Part shown: in pieces, positions 22,461 to 34,660 of the stretch
Layout of the letters: each line of letters begins with the position of its first letter
How positions within the stretch are numbered: position 1 is the first letter of the stretch
Assembly: GCA_007570785.1 (NCBI GenBank)
Contig: ML660774.1
Coordinates: 641,309-705,308 of the forward strand
DNA: 64,000 nt
Reading direction: 5' to 3'
Source: Antilocapra americana
Lineage: Eukaryota; Chordata; Mammalia; Artiodactyla; Antilocapridae
The notes under the pieces: generated by a model
Databases searched by the model: none
What the model was told of the DNA's origin: nothing
What the model saw: the letters and a program-made list of their open reading frames with translations, nothing else
Position numbers and translations under genes: made by a program

Positions 22461-25400
22461 AACCCGCCTACGCCACGGCCACGACTCCCCCCCACACAGT
22501 GTGTGCAGCCTTGAGGCGCTGCCTCATCAATTCCTTGTGAGACAAAGAGCCGAGGAACAGCTTGGCGCATCCACGCAGAGATGTGTGAGGGCTGAGCACT
22601 GATAAGAGGGTGACTTGAAAAGCCACTGAGGAACCAAGAGGAAATATTTTAAAAAATACCTGAGTCATAAGTACTTTTTATTTTTTGTCTCAATAATTCT
22701 CTGGAAGCTGGACTGTTTGGGAGGCTGAAACAGCTCCCCAGGATGCCTGGAAGAATTCCTCCCACGTCATTTATTCCTTAGGGTCAACTTTTTTAATGAC
22801 TCTGATGAGTAGAATTATTTCAACCTGGTGTTTTTCAGTTGCAACTTTTAGAGAGAGTTTGGATAGTGCTCTCTGTCTTTATTTCCCCTGTGAGGAGTTG
22901 CTGGCGGAGAGAAGAGGGCTTCTTCCATCACTTGGCGTATTGTTTCTCTTTGCAGATAGGAAGGAATACTCTTATCGTGGAATCAAACTAGGACAAAGCT
23001 TACAACCACTCTGAAAATAGAGTGAAAATTATGATACTGTGAAAACTATTATATATGGAACTGAAGAAAAAAGTGCAGAGTGGGAAATATTAGGAACAGC
23101 CGTTCTCAGAATTTCCAAATGCAAGGCTTTATACTCTCTGAAGACTTAAAATTTTCATTTCATAGGAAGCTGGCCTCAAGCTTTTGCGCTTGTCGCACCT
23201 TTATCTCAGCTGGCATCGCTCTCCCAGTGGGTCACTTGGTGGTTTCGCCTCTGTGTTTTCTTCATGCAGACAGTCTCTCTCTAGCATCTTGGTTTGTTTT
23301 CTTCCGTTGACATGTCTGAGTATCCTGATAGCCCTAGTTCTGCTGTGTGGTATGTGACCCTCAAAATGCTTTTCGTGTACTTTGCAGCCCAAACACCATG
23401 GAGCTGAAACAGAACATTGTTTTTCGTGATTTATAACAACATGGGAGGAAGGTTAGATCTCTCTCATAATTATTTTGGATTTGGCAGGTTCTTGAACAGA
23501 GTTTTAAATGATTAGAAGGGGAAAAAAAGCCCCTTTTGTGCAAAATACTGCTTTGTCATCTTGATTTTAGAGTGTTGTTACACTCAAAGCAGCTAAATGT
23601 GTGGAAATGTAAAAAGGAATCCATATTTCTCTCTCTCTTTTTTTTAAGGAATCCATATTTCTGACCTTCAAGAAATCGCCTCATGTTTTTGTCTTCATTT
23701 CTATGGCACATTATTGGTAGGTAGGAAGTTGTCTGTTTCTGTAAAAATACCTGGAGGAATTCTACCTTCCCTGGACTCAAGGAAGATTCAGCTTTTTTTT
23801 TGTTGACTTTGGGTCAGATCAGTAATATGGGACTCAGACAGACTTCCCCACAGGCCTCCACAGAGCCCAGAAATCCAGGCTATTCTCAACACACTCTGTT
23901 TTTCAGTATTTGTCTCCAAAGTAGGATGCTACTCTCCAATTTCGTGAGTAGCTAAGTGAGAACCCCACCCTCCATCATTTCTCTCTGCCAGAACCTCCAG
24001 AGAGCCAAAGCCTTAATTCCATTCTATTTTATGTAGATCACTATGTTTTTAGTTCAGTAGAGGCAAAGAACTTGGAGTTAGAAACAGTCAGAGAAGAGTG
24101 ATTTTAGATCAATTTTGCAGCTAAGTCTTAGAGAAAAAAAAATCTGACCCTTCAATCTTGGAAATAGAAAGTTATAAAATATGCAAAATATTGCTCAGTG
24201 AAAGAGACTTACCTATTGGTATCACAGAATCTCCACATAAAGGATAGCAGTCTAATTCCTGCTAAAAGCAATTCCAAATTAAAGAGATTAAAACTGGAAT
24301 TTTGTTGGCTTTTCAAAATCTAATATGTAAGGGGCAAGTCAATTATTTCATGTAAATTCCATGTGGAAAATACTCAATCCAGAGACCTTTATCATCTCAA
24401 TAAAGTTCTTTATAGCTTTTTTAAAAATGAGGCACCTGTTACATCCTAGGCATTACACTAGGTATTTTACAAAATTAAAAAAAATTTTTTCTTCCAATTT
24501 CTAACATTTTAGTTATAATTGTTCCCATTTCAAAATTTCCCAATTAAACAATTCAGTAGATAAAACTGCAAGAGAGGACAATCACCTTTGAAGCTTGAAT
24601 TCTTTGATTGGAAGATCAAATGCAAAAATATTTCAAGACCCAGAAGAAAAAAAATATTAAAATGTTGAAAATCATGATAGAAAGAATAAGGACTTGAAAG
24701 GATAAATTTATGAAGCCAAACATGTGACTAATAGGAATTGTAAAGAAGAAAATGTAAAATGGTGTAAATACAATAAATAAACAATATTGTGTTAAATTAT
24801 CTATAATTCCTAAACTAACTTGTCACTCCAGTGATAAAAGATGCTGCATATCAATGCAAGATATTTGCACCTCCCAAAGAAGAATGGTATCCCCTCTCTT
24901 TTTCCAGTAGTTGAACTTTCTTATAGTCTTTTCCTGTGGCTTGAACTGGTATTCAGTTGTGAGAATTTCATTTCTAGCTGAATCAGAATCTGGTACATGC
25001 AATAGTTCTATCAAGCAATACACTGGAAATGTGAAACATTTCAATGACATCCATCCTTTAGTCAAACAGCTTAGATCTTCTTTTTAGATATCATCTCAAA
25101 AGTTAACTTATTGAGTTTACTTGGCTATGAAGAAAACATTACAGAGAATATGCAGTTACATGGAAACGTCTGGTTTAATATAAATAGACCTATGTGGCAC
25201 CGAAGCTCATCACACCATGGGGGCTGAAAGTTATTATTCTAGAAAAGCAGGCTTGGTCAGACTGAACACAGGAAACAACAAAGTCAGCCAGAAAATTGTG
25301 AGGATTGACAATCTGGAAGTATCCTCGCTGGGCCTGACAGGACATGAGATGGAAGAGGTGCTGTCTGAAACACTGAAACGACGTTTAATGAGCACTAAAC

Positions 25401-27130
25401 TTACAGACAGAATGAATAATCAGATTCCTTTGGTATAAAGGAAAAATGGGCAAAATGCACTAAATATTTTTAAATTTAACAGATAAAATTAACCTTTGAA
25501 TAGCTCCGTTTACAGGACAAACACAAAAATAATGATTAGAAATTTATTAAAAATTGTATCTGAAATCAAGCTTGTCTTTGAAACCAAGCTTAAGACTACT
25601 TTAAGCAATGGCGCCCAGCAAATGGACGTACTCTGAGGTGGCTGCTTCTGAAGTTTTCTCAGAAGGTGGAAATAAAAAAAAGAGGAAGACAGCAGAGCAA
25701 GAGAGAAAATTAAAATTTGAGATGATTTGTGCTAAGTTCCTTCCTTTCAAATATGACCATTGTTTATAACATTATGCAAAGAAAAACATGTCAGTCTACC
25801 AGGTTTAATGTTTTAAATTTACTCGGTTACCTACAACTTATTTGACCTCTGTTTGGAGAAGGAATATCCATTGTTACTGGAAAAACCATTTCATGGTTCA
25901 GAGAGGTCAGAGGTTACATTCCTGTTCCTTTATTATTATTTTTTATCCCAAGTAGCATTAGCTTTTACTAGGCATCACTCAGCTCTTAAGCAGGCACATT
26001 ATTTTGAAGTCCTAGGTTTGATAAGCTTAGAGCTGCCACTTAGGAGCTGAGGTGAGAGATGAGGGGGTGCATGACATAAAAGACAGGAACTAGAGGTTTC
26101 AGAGAAAGTAAACATGTTAATCCAGAGCATGCTCTGTGCACTAGCAAGTCGCCAGAAAGATGTAAAATGAGAAAATACAGAAGGACCACTGGCACCTTCA
26201 AATTTAAAATGTTAGTTTTATGTTCTCTATTTACAGGTGCTTGCCTTGATATTTTTGTTTGTATTTCCTTAGGGGCAATCTTTTTGAAGACTGAAAGAGT
26301 AATTATTTGAAGCTTCACAGTCCATAGTTTGAAATCTTTTAATCATACAAGTGTCTATTTTAGTTATAAAGGGAATGGCTTTTCTCAAGTTTATGGAATT
26401 ATATTATCTAAACTCGGTCATCTCCTCATTGTGAATTAATCCATGAAATGAATGAATGTTTATTCAGTGTTTCCAATTAAAAATCATAATATAGGGAAAA
26501 ATTGTTATGAATTATATATGTATATAAAAAAAAACAACTGAATGCTTTGGAAAGACTCAGCCTAGGAGAGTCAGTAAAAAACCAATGTGTCCATTTAACT
26601 GGGAATGCCAACAACTGTCAATGTTTAGGGCAAATGTAATAGAAGAATTTTTTTTTCAGATTGCTTTGCAAGTGACTTTCTCAATTCCTTTTAATGAAAT
26701 AAAAACTATGAAACATATAAAGCATTTAAGGATTTGTATATAAAACTGATATTCAACTCCAAAGACAAGGTCTTGTTTCTACACCAAAAGCCTAGTGAAT
26801 CTATGTACATGCATATAAAAAATAAAATTATATTTAAGGCACAATTATATTATACTTAATTATCCTCATTTTAACTTTGTGGGTTAGCCAACCACCAACT
26901 GTGAGTTATAATTGTCTGTGGTCAGATCCTTCCCTTCCAGTAGATTTCAACCTTGAGGCACAAATTACACCACAAGCAGAATCTAAAAAACTTCCTGTTT
27001 TAATGTCTTTAATTTGTACAATAAAAATTAAGCACCTCATGTATTCCATACCTATTGCCAAAGTTAATGCCAGGGAGGGTGTGTAATTTGACAAAACGTC
27101 TCCATTGAGATTCTGTAAACATTTTCATCC
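22461..27130. other. Repeat-poor intergenic block, nothing recognised
   Basis: 4.7 kb without Bov SINEs or BovB. A MIR-like antisense hint at 24430-24560 is weak. Short open frames occur (for example 73 codons at 25217-25438), but none looks like a known protein or has splice context. Confidence 0.5.
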
Positions 27131-27132
27131 AG

Positions 27133-27326
27133 TGAAGTGAAAGTCACTTAGTCATGTCTGACTCTTTGCAACCCCATAGACTTTACAGTCCATGGACTTC
27201 TCCAGGCCAGAATACTAGAGTGGGTAGCCTTTCCCTTCTCCAGGGCATCTTCTCAACCCAGGGAGTGAACCCAGGTCTCCTGCATTGCAGGCGGATTCTT
27301 TACCAGCTGAGCTACCAGGGAAGCCC
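27133..27326 (-). mobile_element. Bov-tA SINE
   Basis: 'gtgaaagtcacttagtcatg' to 'gagctaccagggaagccc', antisense. Confidence 0.92.
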
Positions 27327-28304
27327 TATTCATCCAGAGGGTGCCATTTTTCTCACTCTAATTCTCCTCCTACCCAAATTGTCTTTTGCTTTAGCATAGA
27401 GGTTTTATATATTTATCTAAAGATTGATAACTCAACATGCCATTAGAGAGGAAGAAGTACTCTTACACATTTCTTAGGAGAAAATGTGCTCACAAGGATT
27501 CCTTGACTATTACCTGGCTGCTGCTGACAAGTGCCGGTACTGGTCCTGTACCCATCTCTGAGGTTGTAAGGCCATCTCCAAGCTCGAGGGTGCTCATCCT
27601 CAGCATGACGAGAAGACAGATTGTAAGATGTGACTTCTTCCAATAATCGTGTTCTGTAAACATGGTCTGAAGAGGTAGTGGGACTTGGGGTTTAAGTGTC
27701 ACCTGTCCTCCTGGAGTCCATCACTCCTCTCAACTTTGTAATAAAAGTTCTTATGAAGACCACTAATGAATGACACATGATAGGTGGTGTCTCGGAAGAA
27801 GTTACCCCGACTAGAGGGTTGAAAAGTTGGATTTTTTAAAGAGCTGGTGATGGGCCCAGGCTTTCGCCTTCTGAGATAATACAGGCAGGTGGACCTAAAT
27901 AAAATAGAAAGTTGTGCTGTAATTCCTCCATAGAGTGACAGCTCGTTTGAGAGGGCGCCAAGGCACCGGGTAGCTCTCCTCTTCTATCTTGATGCGAATT
28001 TTGCTCAATTATTCTCCCTTGCTCCATCTTTATACATCCTTCTGAGATTATAATTTCCAGGACATGCCAGTCAGGGAGGTTGTGGGATGACTAATAGTAT
28101 GTCTTGGGGACAGAATCCCTGTGGTTTTCAGGAGCTAAGAAAATTAGGCAAAAGAAGAGAAAGAAGGAACAGTTGTTGTACCTAACAGAGATTAAAAATG
28201 TTTCAGGCTAAAATTTCACAGCACTGATGAAAGAATCAAAATCAAGTGGGTAAAAAAGTAGACAGCCTTGGAAGCAAACAAGAGTACGTAAGAAAATAAT
28301 ATAA
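27327..28304. other. Intergenic DNA, nothing recognised
   Basis: No supported feature. Confidence 0.5.
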
Positions 28305-28421
28305 GGACTTCCCTGGCAATCCAGTGGTTAAGACACTGTGCTTTCAATGTAGGCGGTTGGGTTCCATCCCTGGTTGGGGAACTAGGCTCCCACATGCTGC
28401 ATGCCAAAAAAAAAAAAAAAT
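28305..28421 (+). mobile_element. CHR-type SINE, short form with poly(A) tail
   Basis: 'ggacttccctggcaatccag', 'ggttccatccctggttgggg', then 'catgctgcatgcc' and a 15-A tail: sense orientation. Confidence 0.85.
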
Positions 28422-30130
28422 ACATAACAGATACATAGAATAAGAACACATACACACACGCTCATTCACTCCACCTGAGGAAATAATTATTCAAAAATAT
28501 CCATAGGACAATTGACTAAATAAGTGGGGCAAAAGTTAAATTAAACCATCCAGTAAAATAAGTTTTTGATGATTTAAAAAGTTAAATTTTGCAAATGCTA
28601 CCATTAAGGAACCATTTAGCTTTTCATAGGACTTTTTTTTCCTAAGATGAAATAATTAACATTTTATGTCACAGATTCTCTGGTAAATTTAGTTGTAAGT
28701 TGGTTTTATCCTTTGAATAGTTTCCTTATACAGATATTCTATGGCTCTAGGGATTTTATATCTTAGGGACAAAGGAGGTCCAATGAAATTATCATTGGGA
28801 TCACAGTTCGAAGAAGCATCTGATTGCCTGACCAGAACAGTCAAATGCCTTTTTTGTAAAACCACGGAAGGAAAAGAGACTTGAAGTTAGACTTGCCTGT
28901 AGCGCGTTTCCCCTCTCTGAGAAGAAGTACTGACCTAGTTCATGTCCCACGTTCATTGCTGTAGATGGTCCTTAGTGATACTATTTTCTCCATCATTTTC
29001 ATAATCCTGAAATATCTTCTGACTACTGTAAAGGGAAGGAGGCTTAACATACATGAAATGAAAAGAGCAGATAGAAAAAATGGCTTGACCCCATAATACT
29101 TTTGTACAGAGAGACAACATAAACTCCATGACCAGGCCAACCGCAAACAAGGAGAGATATACATGAATAAGTAGAAACACCAAAATTTAAATAGTATTGC
29201 TCTTTAAAAGTTCATACAATTTGATAACTAGAGAAATCTGATAAAAATTGATGAAGACTGAAGAGGACTGTCACAGAGAAATTATTTGTTAACATAGGAA
29301 ATTATATCCCACCTCACCATTACCCAGCCACATTCAAACTTTGAAATATTATCTGCAAGTTTTTATGGTTGTCTAATCAAAGTTTTTTAGATGAGTGTTT
29401 TATTTCAGTGCCAGTTTAATTCCCTGATATGTGCAGACTAAGTCATTATAGAATAGTTTCATGTGGATACAGTAAATAAAAGTATCATCCAAAAGTTGAA
29501 TCTTATTGATAACATTTAGGTTTTCAGAGGATCTGCAGTATTGAATACATGGAAGATGATCTATAGTTTTTATTAACATTATAGTAGCATCCTATTTTAC
29601 CTTTTAATTTGCCTATTAGTATTTTAAAATTATATATCACACACTCTTTTTGGTCTGGTGATTTTTATAGTTTTATTTTAAAATTATTACCTCCCTTCCT
29701 CCAAGCTCTCACAATTCTACACTTTAACCTTTCACCTTTTTCAGCAAACTGTGCTTTCAACAACCTTGATTGAGCCTTCTGTTGTTCATCTTTTAGATTT
29801 CTGTAGATCTCTATAAATTTATTTTCTTTTGAGGAAGGAAAAAGTAAAAAAAAAAATCCAATCTGCTAGAAATGGATGAGAATTCCCAATATAGCTATTT
29901 CTGAGTTATGGTATTTTTTTTCTCCAACAGCTGTTTAATAGCTACATCCAATCTTATAAGCAAGTTATATATTAAGGACACAGTTTTGCCTCCTTTGTTC
30001 AGTTTAAAGGACAGGAATATTATGCATTTCTCAGTGACATTTTCCAGATCATGTTCCCTTTAACAATGCAGTAAGAATTCTCTAGTTAATGTTTGAGAAG
30101 TGCTGATTTTTTTTTGTTTGTTTTTGTAAG
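28422..30130. other. AT-rich intergenic DNA, nothing recognised
   Basis: No gene or identifiable repeat. Confidence 0.5.
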
Positions 30131-30305
30131 AGGATTTTTTAAATTTAATTAATTTATTTTAATTTTCTTTACATTATCGTGTTGGTTTTGCCATACGTAT
30201 ACATGAGTCTGCCATGGGTATACATGTGTTTCCCTTCCAGAACCCCCCTCCCACCTCCCTCCCAATTCCCTCTCTCTGGGTCATCCCAGTGCACCAGCCC
30301 TGAGC
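30131..30305 (-). mobile_element. L1-BT-like 3' end fragment
   Basis: 'ctttacattatcgtgttggt', 'aacccccctcccacctccct' and 'gggtcatcccagtgcaccag': the antisense 3' UTR of a ruminant L1, ending abruptly before the BovB. Confidence 0.75.
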
Positions 30306-30345
30306 AGTGCTGATTTAAACTGAATTTCTAAGGTTTATAATTAAG

Positions 30346-31058
30346 GTTGTTGTTGTTCAGTCACTAAGTCGTGTCTAACTGTTTGCGACCCCATGGACTG
30401 CAGCACTCCAGGTTCCTCTGTCCCCAACTATTGCCTTGAGTTTGTTCAGTTTCATGACCACTGAATTGATGATGCTGTCTAACCATCTCGCCCTCTGCTT
30501 CTCCCTTCTCCTTTTGCCTTCAATCAGTCCCAGCATCAAAGTCTTTTCAAGTGAGTCAGCCCTTTGCATCAGGTGGCCAAATAATTGGAGTTTCAGCATC
30601 AGTCCTTCCAATGAATATACAGGGTTGATTTCCTTTAGGATAGGCTGGTTTGATCTCTTGGCAGTCCAAGGGACTCTCAAGAGTCTTCTCCAGCACTATA
30701 ATTCCAAGACATCTGATTCTTTGGTGCTCAGCCTTCTTTATGGTTCAATCCTCATATCTGTACATGACTAACAGGAAAACCATAGCTTTGACTATATGGA
30801 CTTTTGTTGGCAAAGTGACATCTCTGCTTTTTAACATGCTGTCTAGGTTGGTCATAGCTTTTCTTCCAAGGAGCAGACAACTTTTAATTTCATGTTTGCA
30901 GACATGGTCTGCAGTGACTTTGGAGCCCAAGAAAATAAAATCTCTGTAACATCTTCCACTTTTCCCCTTCTATTTGCTATGAAATGATATGACTGGATGT
31001 CATGATCTTAGTTTTATAATGTTGGGTTTCAAGCCAGTTTTTTCATTTTCCTTTCACT
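30346..31058 (-). mobile_element. BovB LINE, antisense 3' fragment
   Basis: From 'ttgttgttgttcagtcacta' to 'gttgggtttcaagccagttt'. It includes complements of the 'ctgatgctgaaactcc' and 'ctccttggaaga' blocks. It lacks the RT catalytic region. Confidence 0.92.
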
Positions 31059-32202
31059 AAAGTGCATTTTACTAAAAATGAAGGAAATTCCTATCTCAAT
31101 GATACGGGAAATACTTAATCAAGTAGAGACATTTGAGTATAAAATTTATTTTCAGTGTAACATAATTAATATTCAGATGACTTTGAATTATTTCTTTTCA
31201 TTTATTTCCTTTTTCTTTCCATATGTATGTTTTACAAAAACTCCCACATTTTTAAATTAAAAATGACCATTTCTCAGAACATTTATCTTGATCGTGCAAA
31301 GCTAGCCTCCAGTAAACTCTTTTACATATTAAAGAGCGAAGGATGGAAGTGATATATTTAAAGTACAAAGTTTAAGAACCTAATTTGACAAAATGTATGA
31401 GTGAATTCTATATTACAACATTCTTTTGTCATAGTCACAAGTGGTGATAAATTCAGATCCTAAAATTTAATACTTGGCTGAATCCTGACATTCTCTCAAG
31501 TTTTTGCTCTCTTGGAACTTTGCTGCAATTTTAAAATAGGTTGAATTCTTGGATATTTTAATACTGGTTAAAAAGAGAATTTGACATTGGAAACTACCAA
31601 AGACTCTTTGGGGGCTTGTTGTACTATTCTAAACACAAACAGATCTGACAATTTTGCAACCAACTACCACCAAGGAATGAAAGAACTTCCCTTTGAAATC
31701 AACAAAAGTGGCTTTGATTCTTGGTCACCCATTGAATCCCAATGCTGAGTGCGATCATCAGCTTGTGTCCTGTCTGGAAACACCTTTCCTAGATTTGCCA
31801 CAGTTACCTCCAGATTTCATCTGACACATTAAGAATGCATGGTGACTCCTGAAAGCAGCACACAGTTGTCCAGATCAAGCCCATTACAAAGCAAGGTATC
31901 TTGATGTTATCAACTACAGAGACAGGTCAGTTTAAGACCCACGCTGGGAGCAAACTCCAGCTTATTTCATTATTTTTACTTACACCTCAGTCAGGCTATT
32001 TTTCACCAGTTCTCTCAGGTTGAGTTTCAGGTGTGGCTTGAGTATTCTTGAATTAGTTGTTTTCTCTGCCCATCTCCTTTGCTCTCACACCAGCTCCCAA
32101 CACTATTAAGGCCCTCTGTCTGCCTTGAAATAAATTTCTTTAGTGTCAAAATGTTTGATTCACGTCCAACTTTTTCTTGCCAATTAAAATTTTCAAGAGA
32201 GG
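31059..32202. other. Intergenic DNA, nothing recognised
   Basis: No supported feature. Confidence 0.5.
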
Positions 32203-32585
32203 CTGCTATGGACTGCACTGTGTCCCCTCCAGATTCCTATGTCAAAATCCTAAGCCCCAGTGTGATTACATCAGAAATAGGGCTGTGAGGGAGGAAATCA
32301 GGGTTAAATGAGGCTCTAAGGCTGGAGTTCTGATCTGCTTGGTGTCCTTATATGAAGAGACCAGAGAGTTCATGGCTTCTGCAGGTGCCCAGAGGAAAGA
32401 CCACATAGGAATACAGTGAGGACATATGTGGTGGTTAGGAGCTAGGGAGGGAGATTTCACCAGGAACCAACTCTGCTGGCCCCTTGATCTTGGACTTCTA
32501 GCCTCCAGAATGGTGAGAAAAAACTTTCTGTTGTTTAAGCCACCTAACCTGTGGTACTCTGTTATGGCAGCTGACCAGATTAAGA
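32203..32585 (+). mobile_element. MLT1A-type MaLR solo LTR
   Basis: Begins 'tgctatggactgcactgtgt', has 'ggttaaatgaggc', 'tggtgtccttatatgaagag' and 'ttgatcttggacttctagcc', and ends 'gtggtactctgttatggcag'. This is the full order of an MLT1A LTR without internal sequence, so a solitary LTR left by recombination. Confidence 0.85.
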
Positions 32586-32766
32586 GAGGGCAAAGTGTAA
32601 AAACATGAGCTGAGTTCATACCAGTCTTCTGACAAAAATTGAGCATGTCAGATGAGGGATGCACCGTATTTTTGTTTACAGAGTCCTTGGTACAGCAACT
32701 CTTCATAAGGTAAGAGAGAATCAGGCATGTGGATTTGGTCAAAGAATAATGCCTCATGATTGAAGG

Positions 32767-32784
32767 TGTGTGTGTGTGTGTGTG
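32767..32784. repeat. (TG)9 microsatellite
   Basis: Uninterrupted tg dinucleotides. Confidence 0.95.
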
Positions 32785-34530
32785 GGCATTAATTATAAAT
32801 CCAACCCGGAGATGCTCCAGCCTCGCTCACGTTGGGTCATGCTTTGGTCAAAGGCTGTCCAATAGGTGTAATTATTTTAAAAATTTGAATGAAAGCTTAC
32901 TTAGTTTTTCTCATAAATTCTCTCTGTAAGCTTTATTCAAGCTGGGGCACTTTGCATGGGCGTTATGAACTCTTTTCCTCTCCTGATAACAGCACAGTGA
33001 CCTTGCTTGGTGTCAGCAATCCATTGGTTCTCTAATCAGGAAGAGGGTTTTCAGTGCTACAGTTTTGACCAAAACTTTGGCCACAGCTGCTCCTCTGGAA
33101 GGTGATGTCTTTTGTAGAGAGAAAGAGGTTGTTAAAGTAATTCAAGAAGGTAAAATGTCATATTTCAGAGCAGTAATTTGAAGAAAGAATTTGCAAGGAC
33201 TTTTATTATAATTAAAATTCCCTCCCCCGAATGTCTTGACATAAAACAAGAAGCAGAGCTGCTCTGTGCAATGAGGCCTGGGGGTCCGGTGTCCAGCCTA
33301 CGACTTTGTGGAGCACACATTGATGGCCAGTGTGAAGTGAGAAAAACGTTACACTAACGATCACTTGCCCTCAAGAGACGGACTCAAGAGAACTCTGCAA
33401 CTTCTAGGACCTCCTCAGCTCCTTGAAGCTCTGGGTCCCCCCAGTGCAGGAGATGTGGGTCCTTACCACACGGCACGGATGAAGTAAAATCCTCTTTCCT
33501 GCCAGCCCTGTCACTGCCTACTCTCATGAGATAGGGGTCACAGAGCTTGTCATTTCCTCACACAGCACAACCCTGTCGTGGAACTTGTTATAAAAAAATC
33601 ACGATGGGATTCTCATGTGCTAGGACATTACGTGCAAAACCATCTACTTTAAAACCAGAGATGAAGAGATTCTTTCTGTTTTTTCACTGTCTTCTTGAAA
33701 GCAAATTCACCACGATATGATTGCTGGTGAATGAAGTCACTTTCAGCATCCATGCCCATAAACAGAGATGGAAGTTATTTCCAGCCAAATGTATTTTAAG
33801 CTTTTTTTTTCTTAATTAAAAAACTTCAGGGAAGCCCCAATCCTCTGATTAGTGACCTCATTAAGAGGAACTATTAATCTTTAAGAAAATCACAACAAAA
33901 TTCTCATGTGATCTTCTGAAATGTTTCATGCAAGAAATTGTAAATGAAAATGTCTCTTATACTATAATTCTAATTCTTAAACTATCACTACTTTAGATAA
34001 CTTAAAGTATCATTTCTCCTGTTTTCTTCATATCAAAGGGGCTCACACATGGAGACTCTGGAAATTTTCTTTCAACTGTTGGAAAAGTAAATATCTCAAA
34101 AACAAAACAAAACCAAGCAACTTCCACAAGAAAGCAAAAACTGAGATTTCCTGTGCGCTGCTTCCAAACCTCAGCCAGAGGCACACACACTGTATTTCAT
34201 CCAGGCAAGGCTGTTGAAGCAGAAATTGACTTCGGACAGTGTTTCCGTCTAGGATTCTGATGATAGGATTTGATTAGGAACTGGGCCTGTAGCGTCAGGA
34301 TCTGGCATCTACACGTTCGTAAGTCCAGAAGTCAAACCACTCGGTGCTGCCCATGGACTGTCTACAGAGGCAACTGTAAATGCTTTGAGTTGATAGAAAT
34401 GATTGCTTCACTAATCACAGGCGTGGTACTTCCCTGAAGTCCTTAAAATTGTTCTTTTTACCTCCCCCCTGAAGGTAGTCTAGTACAGTGTTTCTAACTC
34501 TAAAGTTGGACATCATGCACAATTTCATTC
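32785..34530. other. Intergenic DNA, nothing recognised
   Basis: 33.0-33.6 kb is less AT-rich and repeat-free; no exon evidence. Confidence 0.5.
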
Positions 34531-34534
34531 AACT

Positions 34535-34660
34535 GACTACTTTCACAGATTAAGAAGTTGAGACTCAGATTTTGGTGATTTGCTCAAGGACAAAGCAGAG
34601 AATCAGGATTAAAAACCTGGCTCACAATTCCCAGTCCAGTGCTCTTTCTGTTGTAGTATG
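34535..34660 (-). mobile_element. MIR SINE, antisense
   Basis: 'cacagattaagaagttgaga', 'tgatttgctcaaggacaaag' and 'cagtccagtgctctttctgt' match MIR in reverse. Confidence 0.7.

Noticed and set aside
22012..22570. Long open frames on both strands across the GC island
   Set aside because: They arise from low stop-codon density in GC-rich repeats and cross an N gap. The repetitive alanine/glycine/proline/arginine product fits no family.
25217..25438. 73-codon frame beginning MGAESYYSRK as a small gene
   Set aside because: The composition looks protein-like, but I recognise no family, promoter or splice signal; kept only as unsupported.
32266..32757. 163-codon minus-strand frame
   Set aside because: It runs antisense through the MLT1A LTR; chance frame.
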